Shown here: positions 36,925 to 45,592 of the stretch, one piece after another
How the letters are laid out: the number at the start of each line of letters is the position of its first letter
How positions within the stretch are numbered: position 1 is the first letter of the stretch
Assembly (NCBI RefSeq): GCF_900129245.1
Contig: NZ_FQUT01000004.1
Location: 186,001-250,000 of the forward strand
DNA from: Chryseobacterium arachidis
Lineage (GTDB): Bacteria; Bacteroidota; Bacteroidia; Flavobacteriales; Weeksellaceae
DNA: 64,000 nucleotides
Direction: 5' to 3'
Program-made: the position numbers and the translations under genes
The notes under the pieces: model-generated
The model's database searches: none
Seen by the model: the letters and a program-made list of their open reading frames with translations, nothing else
Told to the model about the DNA's origin: nothing

Positions 36925-37578
36925 ATGAAATTTTTTATTGACACTGCTAATTTAGAGCAAATAAAAGAAGCGAAAGATCTTGGAATCCTTGATGGGGTAA
37001 CAACAAACCCTTCATTAATGGCAAAAGAAGGAATTCAGGGCGCTGAAGCGATCAAGAATCACTACAAAGCAATTTGCGAAATCGTAGACGGAGATATTTC
37101 TGCAGAAGTTCTTTCTACAACTTACGAAGAAATGATTAAAGAAGGGGAAGAATTGGCAGCAATCCACCCAAATATTGTGGTAAAAATTCCGATGATCAAG
37201 GATGGTGTTAAAGCGTTAAAATACTTTTCCGACAAAGGAATCAAAACAAACTGTACATTGATTTTCTCTCCGGGACAAGCTCTTTTGGCTGCAAAAGCCG
37301 GGGCAACTTACGTTTCGCCTTTCCTAGGAAGATTAGACGATATTTCAACTGACGGATTAAATCTAATCCAGGAAATCAGACTGATTTTTGATAATTATAT
37401 GTATGAAACTGAAATTTTAGCAGCTTCTATCCGTCACTCTATGCACATTATCGACTGTGCTAAAATCGGTGCTGATGTGATTACTTCACCACTTCCTCCG
37501 ATCTTGAGTTTGCTGAAACACCCTTTAACAGACAGCGGATTGGCTCAATTTATTGCAGATTCTCAGAAACTGTCTTAA
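36925..37578 (+). CDS. fsa: Fructose-6-phosphate aldolase / TalC-type transaldolase
   Basis: 217 residues, the short transaldolase subfamily. It begins [16 protein letters not shown], then [13 protein letters not shown], the Schiff-base lysine in [39 protein letters not shown] and the C-terminal [16 protein letters not shown]. Whether it acts as transaldolase in the pentose phosphate pathway or as fructose-6-phosphate aldolase cannot be decided by eye; in this phylum the former is often assumed. It is monocistronic and ends before a perfect hairpin. Confidence 0.93.
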   Translation: MKFFIDTANLEQIKEAKDLGILDGVTTNPSLMAKEGIQGAEAIKNHYKAICEIVDGDISAEVLSTTYEEMIKEGEELAAIHPNIVVKIPMIKDGVKALKYFSDKGIKTNCTLIFSPGQALLAAKAGATYVSPFLGRLDDISTDGLNLIQEIRLIFDNYMYETEILAASIRHSMHIIDCAKIGADVITSPLPPILSLLKHPLTDSGLAQFIADSQKLS

Positions 37579-37594
37579 GATTTAACGGCTATGT

Positions 37595-37641
37595 ATAATC
37601 ATTACGGCGCGGAAACGAAGTTTCCGCGCCGTAATGATTAT
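37595..37641. terminator. Perfect 22-bp hairpin between convergent genes
   Basis: The arms 37595-37616 and 37620-37641 are perfectly complementary with a three-base GAA loop; the core ACGGCGCGGAAAC is much richer in G+C than the surroundings. It contains the stop codon of the minus-strand GLPGLI gene. There is no T run on either side, so a classical rho-independent terminator is not certain. It probably acts as a bidirectional terminator or RNA 3'-end stabiliser. Confidence 0.6.
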
Positions 37642-38477
37642 TTCAGCAGATCAAGCTCTAAAAGATTATTGTTTTTTGCGTTCTGTTCTTTTCCTTCTTT
37701 CTCTCGCATCCTCAATATCGTTTGCTGCTCCAGCGGCTTTCCGCTCTCATCCACCATCATGAGTTTTCTGCCGGAAGCAAACATTTGACGCAATCCTTTT
37801 GTTGGATCATTCCTGTTTTCTACAAACTGTTTTTTATATTGAGCTGTATTAACCGGAATAATATTGCTGAATGATTTTTTTTCACTTTCCGAAGCCCAAT
37901 CTTCACTAAGTTTTTTGATCTCCTTTAGTGTAAAAGAATGAGAATTGGTCTGGTCTTCAATTTTAACAATCATACCCGGCAGCCCATGAAATTTATACGG
38001 ACCATCCTGAATCGGAATATCCGGCACGAACCATGCGTTCCATTTTCTTCCGGCAAAATCAAGAGTTGCTTTTTGTGCATTAAACTCACCAATTTTTTCT
38101 TTTTCCGTCATTATTTTCCAGGTTTGAGGTCGTTCTTCCGAAACTTTAAACCGATCCAAGCTTAGGCTTATAAAGAAAAAATTTTTGTAATCAGGATAAG
38201 ATTTTTCTACTACAAAAGGAATAAAATTAAAATTAATCCCTGTAAGATCGCGAAATCCTTTTTTTAATCGATCTTCTTTGATAGAATCCGCGATATATTT
38301 TACCTCGCTGTAAAATTTTGATCCTTTTTTCGAAACATCAAGATACATCCTTTCTGTTTTCACTTCATTTTTAGCTGTAGAATCCGAGATAAATTTATAT
38401 TCGTATACAAACCGTTGATTCTGGGCATTCATTGCACAACTTAGAAATACAGCAAAAACAATTATTAGTTTTTTCAT
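37638..38477 (-). CDS. GLPGLI-family exported protein
   Basis: 279 residues with a signal peptide (KKLIIVFAVFLSCAMNAQ). The family hallmark GPYKFHGLPGMIVKIEDQ lies near residue 175, preceded by WNAWFVPDIPIQDGPY. The N-terminal RFVYEYKFISDS is also typical. This family (TIGR01200) is widespread in Bacteroidota and has no known function. It is the second of three copies in the window. It follows the acetyltransferase gene by 21 bases and ends within the perfect hairpin. Confidence 0.88.
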   Translation of the reverse strand: MKKLIIVFAVFLSCAMNAQNQRFVYEYKFISDSTAKNEVKTERMYLDVSKKGSKFYSEVKYIADSIKEDRLKKGFRDLTGINFNFIPFVVEKSYPDYKNFFFISLSLDRFKVSEERPQTWKIMTEKEKIGEFNAQKATLDFAGRKWNAWFVPDIPIQDGPYKFHGLPGMIVKIEDQTNSHSFTLKEIKKLSEDWASESEKKSFSNIIPVNTAQYKKQFVENRNDPTKGLRQMFASGRKLMMVDESGKPLEQQTILRMREKEGKEQNAKNNNLLELDLLK

Positions 38478-38498
38478 TGATTATTTTTAGTTTATTAT

Positions 38499-39065
38499 TT
38501 AATTTTCATTAATGATGCTCTTAACGACTTTACACGGATTGCCTACCGCAACCACATTATCGGGAATATCTTTGGTGACAACACTTCCGGCTCCGATCAC
38601 TGAATTATTACCGATAGAAATTCCGGGAAGAACTGTAACGTTTCCTCCGAACCAAACATTGTCTCCCACCTTAATCGGGTGTGCAGATTCTAAACCTTCG
38701 TTTCTCGGTTTAACATCAATCGGATGATTTGCAGTATAAAAGCTGCAGTTCGGGCCAATAAACACGTTATCTCCAAAAATAACTTTTGCACAGTCTAGAA
38801 TCACAAGGTTGTGATTGGCATAGAAATTCTCTCCTACTTCAATATTATAGCCGTAATCGCACCAGAAACTGGGCTCAATGCAGATATTTTCTTTTGTTTT
38901 TCCAATGATTTTTTTAATTAAAAGCATTCTGCCTTGCGCGTCAGAATTTTTCAGCTGATTATATTCCAGACAAAGATCTTTAACAGCAATTCTTTCTGCC
39001 GTTAATTCTTGATCATAATTGGGGTTGTATAAAAGTCCTTTTGCACATTTTTCCTTTTCTGTCAT
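38499..39065 (-). CDS. maa: Sugar O-acetyltransferase (maltose acetyltransferase-like)
   Basis: 188 residues. An N-terminal Mac domain (TEKEKCAKGLLYNPNYDQELTAER) is followed by a left-handed beta-helix with hexapeptide repeats (VIFGDNVFIGPNCSFYTANHPIDV; IKVGDNVWFGGNVTVLPGISIGNNSVIGAGSVVTKDIPDN), including the catalytic histidine in TANHP. It transfers acetyl from acetyl-CoA to a sugar hydroxyl. The physiological acceptor is unknown. It starts just after the terminator of the blaI operon and precedes a GLPGLI gene by 21 bases. Confidence 0.9.
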   Translation of the reverse strand: MTEKEKCAKGLLYNPNYDQELTAERIAVKDLCLEYNQLKNSDAQGRMLLIKKIIGKTKENICIEPSFWCDYGYNIEVGENFYANHNLVILDCAKVIFGDNVFIGPNCSFYTANHPIDVKPRNEGLESAHPIKVGDNVWFGGNVTVLPGISIGNNSVIGAGSVVTKDIPDNVVAVGNPCKVVKSIINEN

Positions 39066-39089
39066 GAGATTTAAAATTTTGTATTAAGA

Positions 39090-39128
39090 TAGTAAAAAGA
39101 AACAGGATGAAGATGAACTTCATCCTGT
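39090..39128 (-). terminator. Terminator of the blaI-M56-GLPGLI operon
   Basis: ACAGGATGAAG and CTTCATCCTGT form a perfect 11-bp stem with a 5-base loop; the minus strand continues TTTCTTTTT. Confidence 0.9.
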
Positions 39129-39152
39129 AATTCAAGAATAAAAACTTGCTGA

Positions 39153-40043
39153 TTACTGATATAAATCTGGCTCTATTCTGTTATTGTTCTTCTTTATCTC
39201 TTCTTTGGCTCTTTTCTCAATATTCCTGTACACTTCGTTCATATCCAGATCTTTTCCGTCCTGATTTTTCATTTTTATCAAAGCGCCTGCAGGAAGGGAA
39301 CTCATGGTTTGTTTCATATCTTTTGTAGGATCTGTCTGATAATCTTTCCAGACTTTTTTGAATTGCTTTTTATTAACATCAATTTCTTTCCCTCCAATCC
39401 CAATCATGGTTATATTTGGCATCTGCGTCTCAGTTTCTGTATTAGCTTCTACTTTCTTATTTCCGACTAAGGTCATTGTATGCGAACCAGTTTTATCTTC
39501 TAGCTTAATAATTAGCCCCGGCAGTCCGTAAAATTTGTAGGGACCATCCTGAAAAGGGATATCCTGGGTGAACCATGCAATCCATTCCCTACCACCAAAC
39601 GTTGCCGTAGCTTTCTGGGTATTGTACTCGCCTATTTTCTGTTTATCAGGAAGAATCTTCCATTCCGGCTTTTGATCCTCTGCTACTTTATAGGTCATAT
39701 TCCCTATTTTTTCAGAAAGTGATACCTTATAGTCAGGATAAACTTTAGTGACACTTGTATGGATTGTTCCGGATTTAACTGTTGATCTTACACTGATACT
39801 TCCTCCGAAGCCTCCTTTTGTCTGCTTGGCAATGTCTGCCTTAAATGTTGAATCTGAAACAAATTTTTCCTGGCTGTAATATTTGGATCCGTTTTTATCA
39901 ATATCCAGATACATTATTTCGCTTTTTACATCAGCTCTGTCTGTGGAGTCCGGAATAAATTTATAGTCATAATAGAATCTGTTGACCTGTGCATTTGCCC
40001 ATACGCTTAGAAATGCCAATATAAGCAGATAATTATTTTTCAT
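39153..40043 (-). CDS. GLPGLI-family exported protein, last gene of the blaI operon
   Basis: I start at ATG 40043 (MKNNYLLILAFLSVWANAQ), a proper signal peptide; an upstream TTG at 40076 is less likely. 296 residues. The hallmark GPYKFYGLPGLIIKLEDKTG is present, after WIAWFTQDIPFQD. It is closely related to the neighbouring GLPGLI gene (shared YYDYKFIPDS-type start and DLDMNEVYRNIEKRAKEE tail). Position at the end of the three M56 genes and before a terminator suggests it is regulated by BlaI. Function unknown. Confidence 0.88.
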   Translation of the reverse strand: MKNNYLLILAFLSVWANAQVNRFYYDYKFIPDSTDRADVKSEIMYLDIDKNGSKYYSQEKFVSDSTFKADIAKQTKGGFGGSISVRSTVKSGTIHTSVTKVYPDYKVSLSEKIGNMTYKVAEDQKPEWKILPDKQKIGEYNTQKATATFGGREWIAWFTQDIPFQDGPYKFYGLPGLIIKLEDKTGSHTMTLVGNKKVEANTETETQMPNITMIGIGGKEIDVNKKQFKKVWKDYQTDPTKDMKQTMSSLPAGALIKMKNQDGKDLDMNEVYRNIEKRAKEEIKKNNNRIEPDLYQ

Positions 40044-40131
40044 ACTTAATTTTTTAATAATATTATTCTGTAGCAATGCTTTGATTTTATTTTCAGCAGT
40101 GACTAACTTATATGCTTAAAATTTGTTTGAG

Positions 40132-41676
40132 TTAATCAACAATAATTTCCATCTTTTTCGCATAAGAAATTCTTTCATCTCCTACTCTTTCAATATTGAA
40201 AGCCTTAATACGGATCGGAGCATCTTTAAGATCTTTAAAGTCGGTCTGATAAGTAAGGAATTCTTCTTTATTTACTTTTTTACCATTAACAAACAGCTCG
40301 GCACCTTCTAAAGAAATTCCCATTAAATTTGTAGGCCCTACCGGAGATTTATAATTAATTTTAATTTCATTTCCGTTGATATCAAACACTTTTGTATCGG
40401 ATTTTTCAATCTTAAAAAGTCCGAAACTCGATTTAACCTTATTTTGATCGTTTACATGAAGATCTCTGATTTTATCTGCATCATCTTTCAACTGCTTTTT
40501 TTCTTCATCCGTTAAAGGGTTTTTATCATAATCCCTCTGTTTATAAAATGTTTCATCAAAAGCAATTTTCTTTCTGTTGGCCTCGATAGCTTTTGTAAGC
40601 TCTTCTTTCTTTGTTATATGATTCTGTCTTTTGCTTTCCGCTTCATTGTAAAACTTTGCATATTCATTTTCTGCGATCTCTGAAGATTCTGTTATTCCGG
40701 GAACTTTTTCTATGTTTGATTTTTTTCTTGTCATTTGTGTTTTTTGCTGAGGAGAGATCGTGTCTGTTTTCATCCGGGAAACCGCTTTTTCAATTTCAAT
40801 ATTGGTTTGCAGGATCTCTTTATTTTTAGCATTTACCATATATGCAAATGCCACGGTACAGATTAAAGGCAGTGCAAGAATTCTTTGCACATATCCGAAT
40901 TTTGTCTTAGGCTTTTGTAACATTTTGAGTCTTTTTTTAAGATTTGAATTAAGAAACGGATTGGTTGCAGGCAGTGCTGTACCCGAAAAATGACTTGCCA
41001 TGAGCATCTGTGCAAACGCTTTTGTATTCGAGTGATTAACAGATCTGCTGTCCGCTAAATATTCATGAATTAAACTTAATTCTTTTTTAATGAGGTGGAA
41101 AAAAGGATTGAACCAGAAAACGGCAGTCAGAAGCTCAATAACAATCTTATCAACAGTATGTTTCTGCTCGATATGAACCATTTCATGCTTCAGGATCTGT
41201 TTCCCGATTTCTGAATCTACCGGAATTGAATTTTTCCAGAAAAGATTTTTAAAATAAGAAAATGGGGCTTCTGTAAGATCTGTTGTATAAAAATTAATCT
41301 CCTGTATTTTTTCCTTTTTAAACTGTTTTTTCAGCTGATGAATTCTGAAAATTCCAAGTAAAAATTTCAGTAAAAAATAAAGAGAAACTATTCCTAAAAC
41401 GGCAGATGCAATGCTGTAATAAATATCTTCATGACCGGTATTTTCAATAGTCAAGGTTTGCATTTTATCTATCAGAAAATAAATGTCCGGGCTGACTTCA
41501 ACCGTGAAATTTTCTAATCTTATTGCCGGAATCAACAAGGAAACTGGCAACACGGAAAGCAGATAAAATCTATTATAATGGTGGAATGTTTTATCCTTAA
41601 GAAAAAGATAATAATATCCCAGCAATACCGCTGTACAGATCGTAATTTTCACCAGATATATTAGCAACGCCTCCAT
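40132..41676 (-). CDS. M56-family (BlaR1/MecR1-like) membrane metallopeptidase, paralogue 1
   Basis: 514 residues. Four N-terminal membrane helices are followed by the gluzincin site LKHEMVHIEQKHTVDKIVIELLTAVFWFNPFFHLIKKELSLIHEYLADS near residue 165-205: HExxH and the EYLAD third ligand. After a last helix (ILALPLICTVAFAYMVNA) comes a periplasmic tail of about 230 residues unlike a penicillin-binding domain, ending ELFVNGKKVNKEEFLTYQ...MEIIVD. By analogy with BlaR1 it should cleave a regulator, here the BlaI-type repressor encoded upstream, on sensing something with its tail. Signal unknown. Confidence 0.9.
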   Translation of the reverse strand: MEALLIYLVKITICTAVLLGYYYLFLKDKTFHHYNRFYLLSVLPVSLLIPAIRLENFTVEVSPDIYFLIDKMQTLTIENTGHEDIYYSIASAVLGIVSLYFLLKFLLGIFRIHQLKKQFKKEKIQEINFYTTDLTEAPFSYFKNLFWKNSIPVDSEIGKQILKHEMVHIEQKHTVDKIVIELLTAVFWFNPFFHLIKKELSLIHEYLADSRSVNHSNTKAFAQMLMASHFSGTALPATNPFLNSNLKKRLKMLQKPKTKFGYVQRILALPLICTVAFAYMVNAKNKEILQTNIEIEKAVSRMKTDTISPQQKTQMTRKKSNIEKVPGITESSEIAENEYAKFYNEAESKRQNHITKKEELTKAIEANRKKIAFDETFYKQRDYDKNPLTDEEKKQLKDDADKIRDLHVNDQNKVKSSFGLFKIEKSDTKVFDINGNEIKINYKSPVGPTNLMGISLEGAELFVNGKKVNKEEFLTYQTDFKDLKDAPIRIKAFNIERVGDERISYAKKMEIIVD

Positions 41677-41722
41677 ATTTCATTATTTTTTTGAACCATA
41701 GCTTAGGAATATATTGTTAAAA

Positions 41723-41757
41723 GGCTTTGCCAAAAATCAATATACATCGACAAAGCC
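41723..41757 (-). terminator. Possible attenuator between M56 paralogues 2 and 1
   Basis: GGCTTTG (41723-41729) pairs with CAAAGCC (41751-41757) across a 21-base loop; the minus strand continues TTTTAACA. It could reduce read-through to the promoter-distal genes. Weak: the stem is short and the loop long. Confidence 0.3.
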
Positions 41758-41773
41758 AATTGTAACTTTACAG

Positions 41774-43600
41774 CTATTTCGTCTTCGTTTCTATTCTTAT
41801 TTCTCCCTGTATTTTTTCACCGTTGATTCTCTTTTTATTCACATCCATTCTCTGAATATCTTTGGAATCTAAAGCCTGCATATCTTCCTTCGTAGATTCT
41901 TTTCCGTTGATATAGATTTTAAGATCCTCCCCGTTATATGTTAAAGGTTCTGCTCTCCTTACTACCGCATCATTACTATACACTTTGATATCATTCCCAT
42001 TGAAGAATATCGATTTGCTGTTGGACAAATTAGGTTTTGTCGTTTGGGTTTTATAGATATACACTTTAGGCTTACCTGCTTCAAACATTGCTCTTTCGGC
42101 GATTTCTCTTGCTTTAATTCCTTCATCAACAGCTCTTGCACCTATTAACTTTGCCTTTTCAGCTTCCAGTTTTGCCTTTTTTCTTTCAATTTCGATGATC
42201 TTCTTTTGTTTTTTTACATCTTTTCTTATTTTTTCTGCATTTACTTCAATATCTGGGCTCCACTTCATATCTGGTATAGTGGAATAGCCGTACATATTGA
42301 TGTGAGAACCAAAAGGTGCATCCACAGATCTTGGAGGCGACGGAGGAGTCGGTGGCAGCGGAACATCTTCCATATCTTTAATTTCAACATCTACGATATG
42401 AGAAGTTTCCCAATCTAACGTTCTGTTGTTTTTTGGCTTAATTCTGAAAACTGCTGCGCCTTTTGCAAAATTTTCTGAGCTTGCAATTTTTCCTATTTCT
42501 TCAGAAAGAACACCAATTTCTTCTACATTTTTCTGAAATTCTTTACTTTGGGGATTCAGATCCTTTAAAGCTTTGCTTTTCTCACTGATTTTTTTACTCA
42601 GATCTGCTACTTTTTTCTCTTCATCAGAGTTTTTGTAAACTTTATAGATCACATTATTTTTTTTCTGATCAGGAGTTATCGTATCTTTTTTAATCTGAGA
42701 AACTGCTTTTTCAATTTCTTTATTGGTTGCTTTAATTTCTTGATTTTTTGCATTTACCAAATAAGCGAACGCAACTGTAAATACTACCGGCAATGCTAAA
42801 ATTCTTCGCGCATACCCGAATTTGGTTTGAGGTTTTTGTAACATTTTGAGTCTTTTTTTAAGGTTTGAACTTAAGAACGGACTGGTTGCAGGCAACTGGT
42901 TTCCGGAAAAGTGGCTTGCTAAAAGCATCTGCGCAAATGCTTTGGTGTCCGATTGTTTTACGGCCTTTTTATCAGCCAGATATTCGTGAATTAAACTAAT
43001 TTCTTTTTTAATAAGGTGAAAAAACGGGTTGAACCAGAAAACAGAACTGATAATCTCAATAAAAATTTTATCAAAAGAATGTTTCTGTTCAATATGAACC
43101 ATTTCGTGTTTTAAAATCTGCTTCCCTACTTCAGAATTCAGCGTGATGGAATTTCTCCAGAAAAGATTTTTGAAATAGGAAAAAGGGGCTTCCGTTAAGT
43201 TGGTCTGGTAAAAATTAATTCCGTCAAAACTTTCTTTATCAAATTGACTTTTAAGTTTTTGTATTTTGAAAATTCCATAGATGAATCTTCCCAGAAAATA
43301 AAATGAAACCAGTCCGAAAGCTGATGCGATTACTGCATAATATAAATAATCATCATTTGTGTTTACGACTGTATTAAAATTCTGTACCCTGTTAATCAGC
43401 AAAAAAATATCATTGCTTACCTCTATTGTAAAATAGTCTATGCTCATCAGCGGCAGCAGCAACGATACAAGCAGTGCCGACAGCAGATAGAATCTATTGT
43501 AATGATGAAATGTTTTGTCCTTCAGAGAGATATAATAATATGCTAATAATACTCCCGAACAGATAACAACTTTTACTGAATACATAAACAATGTTTCCAT
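41774..43600 (-). CDS. M56-family (BlaR1/MecR1-like) membrane metallopeptidase, paralogue 2
   Basis: 608 residues, the longest of the three. Membrane helices and the catalytic LKHEMVHIEQKHSFDKIFIEI...EYLADKKAV are as in paralogue 3 and nearly identical to it. The tail after VVFTVAFAYLVNAKNQE is about 310 residues: a charged coiled-coil (KKQKKIIEIERKKAKLEAEK), a proline-rich PLPPTPPSPPRS linker and an end (YINGKESTKEDMQALDSKDIQRMDV) reminiscent of the plug-domain strands common in this phylum. The tail is presumably the sensor and differs from both other copies. 97 bases separate it from paralogue 1. Confidence 0.9.
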   Translation of the reverse strand: METLFMYSVKVVICSGVLLAYYYISLKDKTFHHYNRFYLLSALLVSLLLPLMSIDYFTIEVSNDIFLLINRVQNFNTVVNTNDDYLYYAVIASAFGLVSFYFLGRFIYGIFKIQKLKSQFDKESFDGINFYQTNLTEAPFSYFKNLFWRNSITLNSEVGKQILKHEMVHIEQKHSFDKIFIEIISSVFWFNPFFHLIKKEISLIHEYLADKKAVKQSDTKAFAQMLLASHFSGNQLPATSPFLSSNLKKRLKMLQKPQTKFGYARRILALPVVFTVAFAYLVNAKNQEIKATNKEIEKAVSQIKKDTITPDQKKNNVIYKVYKNSDEEKKVADLSKKISEKSKALKDLNPQSKEFQKNVEEIGVLSEEIGKIASSENFAKGAAVFRIKPKNNRTLDWETSHIVDVEIKDMEDVPLPPTPPSPPRSVDAPFGSHINMYGYSTIPDMKWSPDIEVNAEKIRKDVKKQKKIIEIERKKAKLEAEKAKLIGARAVDEGIKAREIAERAMFEAGKPKVYIYKTQTTKPNLSNSKSIFFNGNDIKVYSNDAVVRRAEPLTYNGEDLKIYINGKESTKEDMQALDSKDIQRMDVNKKRINGEKIQGEIRIETKTK

Positions 43601-43654
43601 GTTTAGATCTTTTTTATTGATTATACGACAGATTTTTAATACTGTTCTTTTTAT

Positions 43655-44920
43655 TTAAGATTTTGCAACAGTTACTTTCACAGAATTCCCTTTATTATAT
43701 TTACCGTTGATAATCTGGTCATAATACCATTTTGGATTAATTTCTTTAATAAGCTGGTGATATTTTTTTATACTTTTATCATCCATTTTTTCTATATCAT
43801 CCACACTAAAAACACCATATTTTTTTTCAATGGCTCCAAATACCAAATGATCATCATCATTTGTTACTGAGCCGGAGTATGCAGTAGCCAACTTTTTATG
43901 GTTATTATTTCTAAGAAAATTTAAAAATTCTTTTTTGGTTTTTCTTTCTGAATTAATAATAAATAAAGCATTTTCTGATGCCGAGGCCACTCTGTCATTA
44001 AAACTGACTTTATCATTAGATGTCGTATCCGTCACAGATACATTTATGTTTTTTATTTCTTCATTCTGGCAGCTTACCAAGTAAGCAAACGCTAAAGAAA
44101 ATACTACCGGCAATGCTAAAATTCTTCGCGCATACCCGAATTTGGTTTGAGGTTTTTGTAACATCGTTAATCGTTTTTTTAAATTTGAACTAAGAAACGG
44201 ACTGACCGCAGGAAATTGATTTCCTGAAAAATGACCTGCCAACAGCATCTGCGCAAATGCTTTCGTATCCGATTGTTTTACAGCCTTTTTATCGGCCAGA
44301 TATTCGTGAATTAAACTAATTTCTTTTTTAATGAGATGAAAAAACGGATTGAACCAGAAAACGCATCCAACAATCTCAATAAAGATTTTATCGAAAGAAT
44401 GTTTCTGTTCAATATGAACCATTTCATGCTTCAAAATCTGCTTTCCGGTTTCAGAATTCATTGTGATGGAATTCCTCCAGAAAAGATTGTTGAAGTAGGA
44501 AAAAGGAGTTTCTGTTAAGTTGGTACGGTAGAAATTAATCCCGTAAAAACTTTCTTTTTCAAACTGATTTTTAAGCTGATGGATCCTGAAAATCCCATGG
44601 ACAAATCTTCCTAAAAAACAGAAAGAAACCAGTCCCAAAGCTGAAAAAATAATTCGAAGATAAATGTAATCATTGTTTGAGTTTTTAATTTCATTAAAAT
44701 TCTGTACTTGCTCTATCAGTTTGTATACAGTACTGCTTACCCGAATGGTAAAGTCTTCCACTTTTATTAAAGGAAGCAGCAACGATACCAGCATCGCAGA
44801 CAAAAGATAAAATCTGTTGTAGTGATGAAACGTCTTGTCTTTTAAAGACAATTGATAATACAAAAACGTTACACCGGAACAGAAAATAACTTTTCCCAGA
44901 TAGAGAAGTACAGATTCCAT
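43655..44920 (-). CDS. M56-family (BlaR1/MecR1-like) membrane metallopeptidase, paralogue 3
   Basis: 421 residues, promoter-proximal after blaI (5 bases). The catalytic LKHEMVHIEQKHSFDKIFIEIVGCVFWFNPFFH...EYLADKKAV is intact. After VVFSLAFAYLVSCQNEE the tail is short (about 140 residues) and unrelated in sequence to the others (NALFIINSERKTKKEFLNFLRNN; NPKWYYDQIINGKYNKG). The segment resembles a lipobox (YLVSC), so a lipid anchor is conceivable but would be unusual here. Adjacent blaI strongly supports a repressor-cleaving role. Confidence 0.9.
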   Translation of the reverse strand: MESVLLYLGKVIFCSGVTFLYYQLSLKDKTFHHYNRFYLLSAMLVSLLLPLIKVEDFTIRVSSTVYKLIEQVQNFNEIKNSNNDYIYLRIIFSALGLVSFCFLGRFVHGIFRIHQLKNQFEKESFYGINFYRTNLTETPFSYFNNLFWRNSITMNSETGKQILKHEMVHIEQKHSFDKIFIEIVGCVFWFNPFFHLIKKEISLIHEYLADKKAVKQSDTKAFAQMLLAGHFSGNQFPAVSPFLSSNLKKRLTMLQKPQTKFGYARRILALPVVFSLAFAYLVSCQNEEIKNINVSVTDTTSNDKVSFNDRVASASENALFIINSERKTKKEFLNFLRNNNHKKLATAYSGSVTNDDDHLVFGAIEKKYGVFSVDDIEKMDDKSIKKYHQLIKEINPKWYYDQIINGKYNKGNSVKVTVAKS

Positions 44921-44925
44921 GGTTA

Positions 44926-45291
44926 TTAGTCTTTGTTTTTCAATTCATTCAGAAGCATTTCCAGATCTTCCACCGTCATCTCATTTTTTTCTACCAAAAA
45001 AGAAACAACGCTTTTATAAGATCCTTTGAAATAATTTTTCACCAGGCTTTTCATGGTCTTTCCCGAATACTGTTCTTTAGAAATTAACGGAAAATACTCG
45101 TGCTGCCTTCCGTGGACTGCATAGTCTACGAATTCTTTATCCTTCAATACTTTTAAAATGGTCGAAACGGTGTTGGTATGCGGTTTCGGTTCAGGAAAAA
45201 GATCCAGGACATCCTTCAGAAATCCCTTTTCCAGTTTCCATAAATACTGCATCACCTGCTCTTCCGCTTTTGTTAAAGTCTGAATTTTCAT
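44926..45291 (-). CDS. blaI: BlaI/MecI/CopY-family transcriptional repressor
   Basis: 121 residues. The winged-helix reads LTKAEEQVMQYLWKLEKGFLKDVLDLFPEPKPHTNTVSTILKVLKDKEFV, followed by the GRQHEYFPLISKEQYS wing and a C-terminal dimerisation region where these repressors are cleaved. It is the first gene of the operon and is followed after 5 bases by an M56 protease gene, the classic BlaI-BlaR1 pair. No beta-lactamase gene is present, so the regulated function is probably something else. Confidence 0.93.
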   Translation of the reverse strand: MKIQTLTKAEEQVMQYLWKLEKGFLKDVLDLFPEPKPHTNTVSTILKVLKDKEFVDYAVHGRQHEYFPLISKEQYSGKTMKSLVKNYFKGSYKSVVSFLVEKNEMTVEDLEMLLNELKNKD

Positions 45292-45313
45292 ACCTTTTAA
45301 TTTATTATTAATC

Positions 45314-45408
45314 GTGATATAAAATCTTCACTCATTCTATATCACTAAGAAACTAGTTATACAAATGTAGAAATAAAATGAATCCAAACAACTATTTTTT
45401 TAGTGATA
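45314..45408 (-). promoter_or_regulatory. blaI operon promoter with clustered dyad operators
   Basis: On the minus strand TACATTTG (45362-45369) is a perfect -7 element with a TTG -33 exactly 19 bases upstream (45389-45391). The plus strand carries TACAAATGTA (45360-45369), a BlaI/MecI-type TACA..TGTA dyad, over the -7 element, and palindromic AACTAGTT (45351-45358) at the expected start site. TATCACTAA (45340-45348) and its exact inverse TTAGTGATA (45400-45408) flank the promoter, and GTGATAT (45314-45320) is a further copy. These suit autorepression by BlaI; the exact sites are inferred. Confidence 0.6.
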
Positions 45409-45592
45409 AAATTAAAAACACAACAAGTAGCTGATAATCAATATAATAAAATTTATTAAAATTTGTTAAAGTTTTATCTGTAATAAATTTTTATTTATTT
45501 GCTAATGAAAAAATGAAGAAATTTTTCGAAAATCCTTACTTTTAAAATAATAAATATACCCAATTCTCGTCAGAAGCTAAATATCAATTGAA
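45409..45592. other. Rest of the divergent blaI-rpiA intergenic region
   Basis: A+T-rich sequence with no gene. It should contain the rpiA promoter, but I found no unambiguous TAnnTTTG element. The full blaI-rpiA gap is about 300 bases. Confidence 0.4.

Noticed and set aside
43655..45291. A classical beta-lactam resistance locus
   Set aside because: BlaI and M56 proteins are present but no beta-lactamase or penicillin-binding sensor domain is found, so calling it resistance is unsupported.
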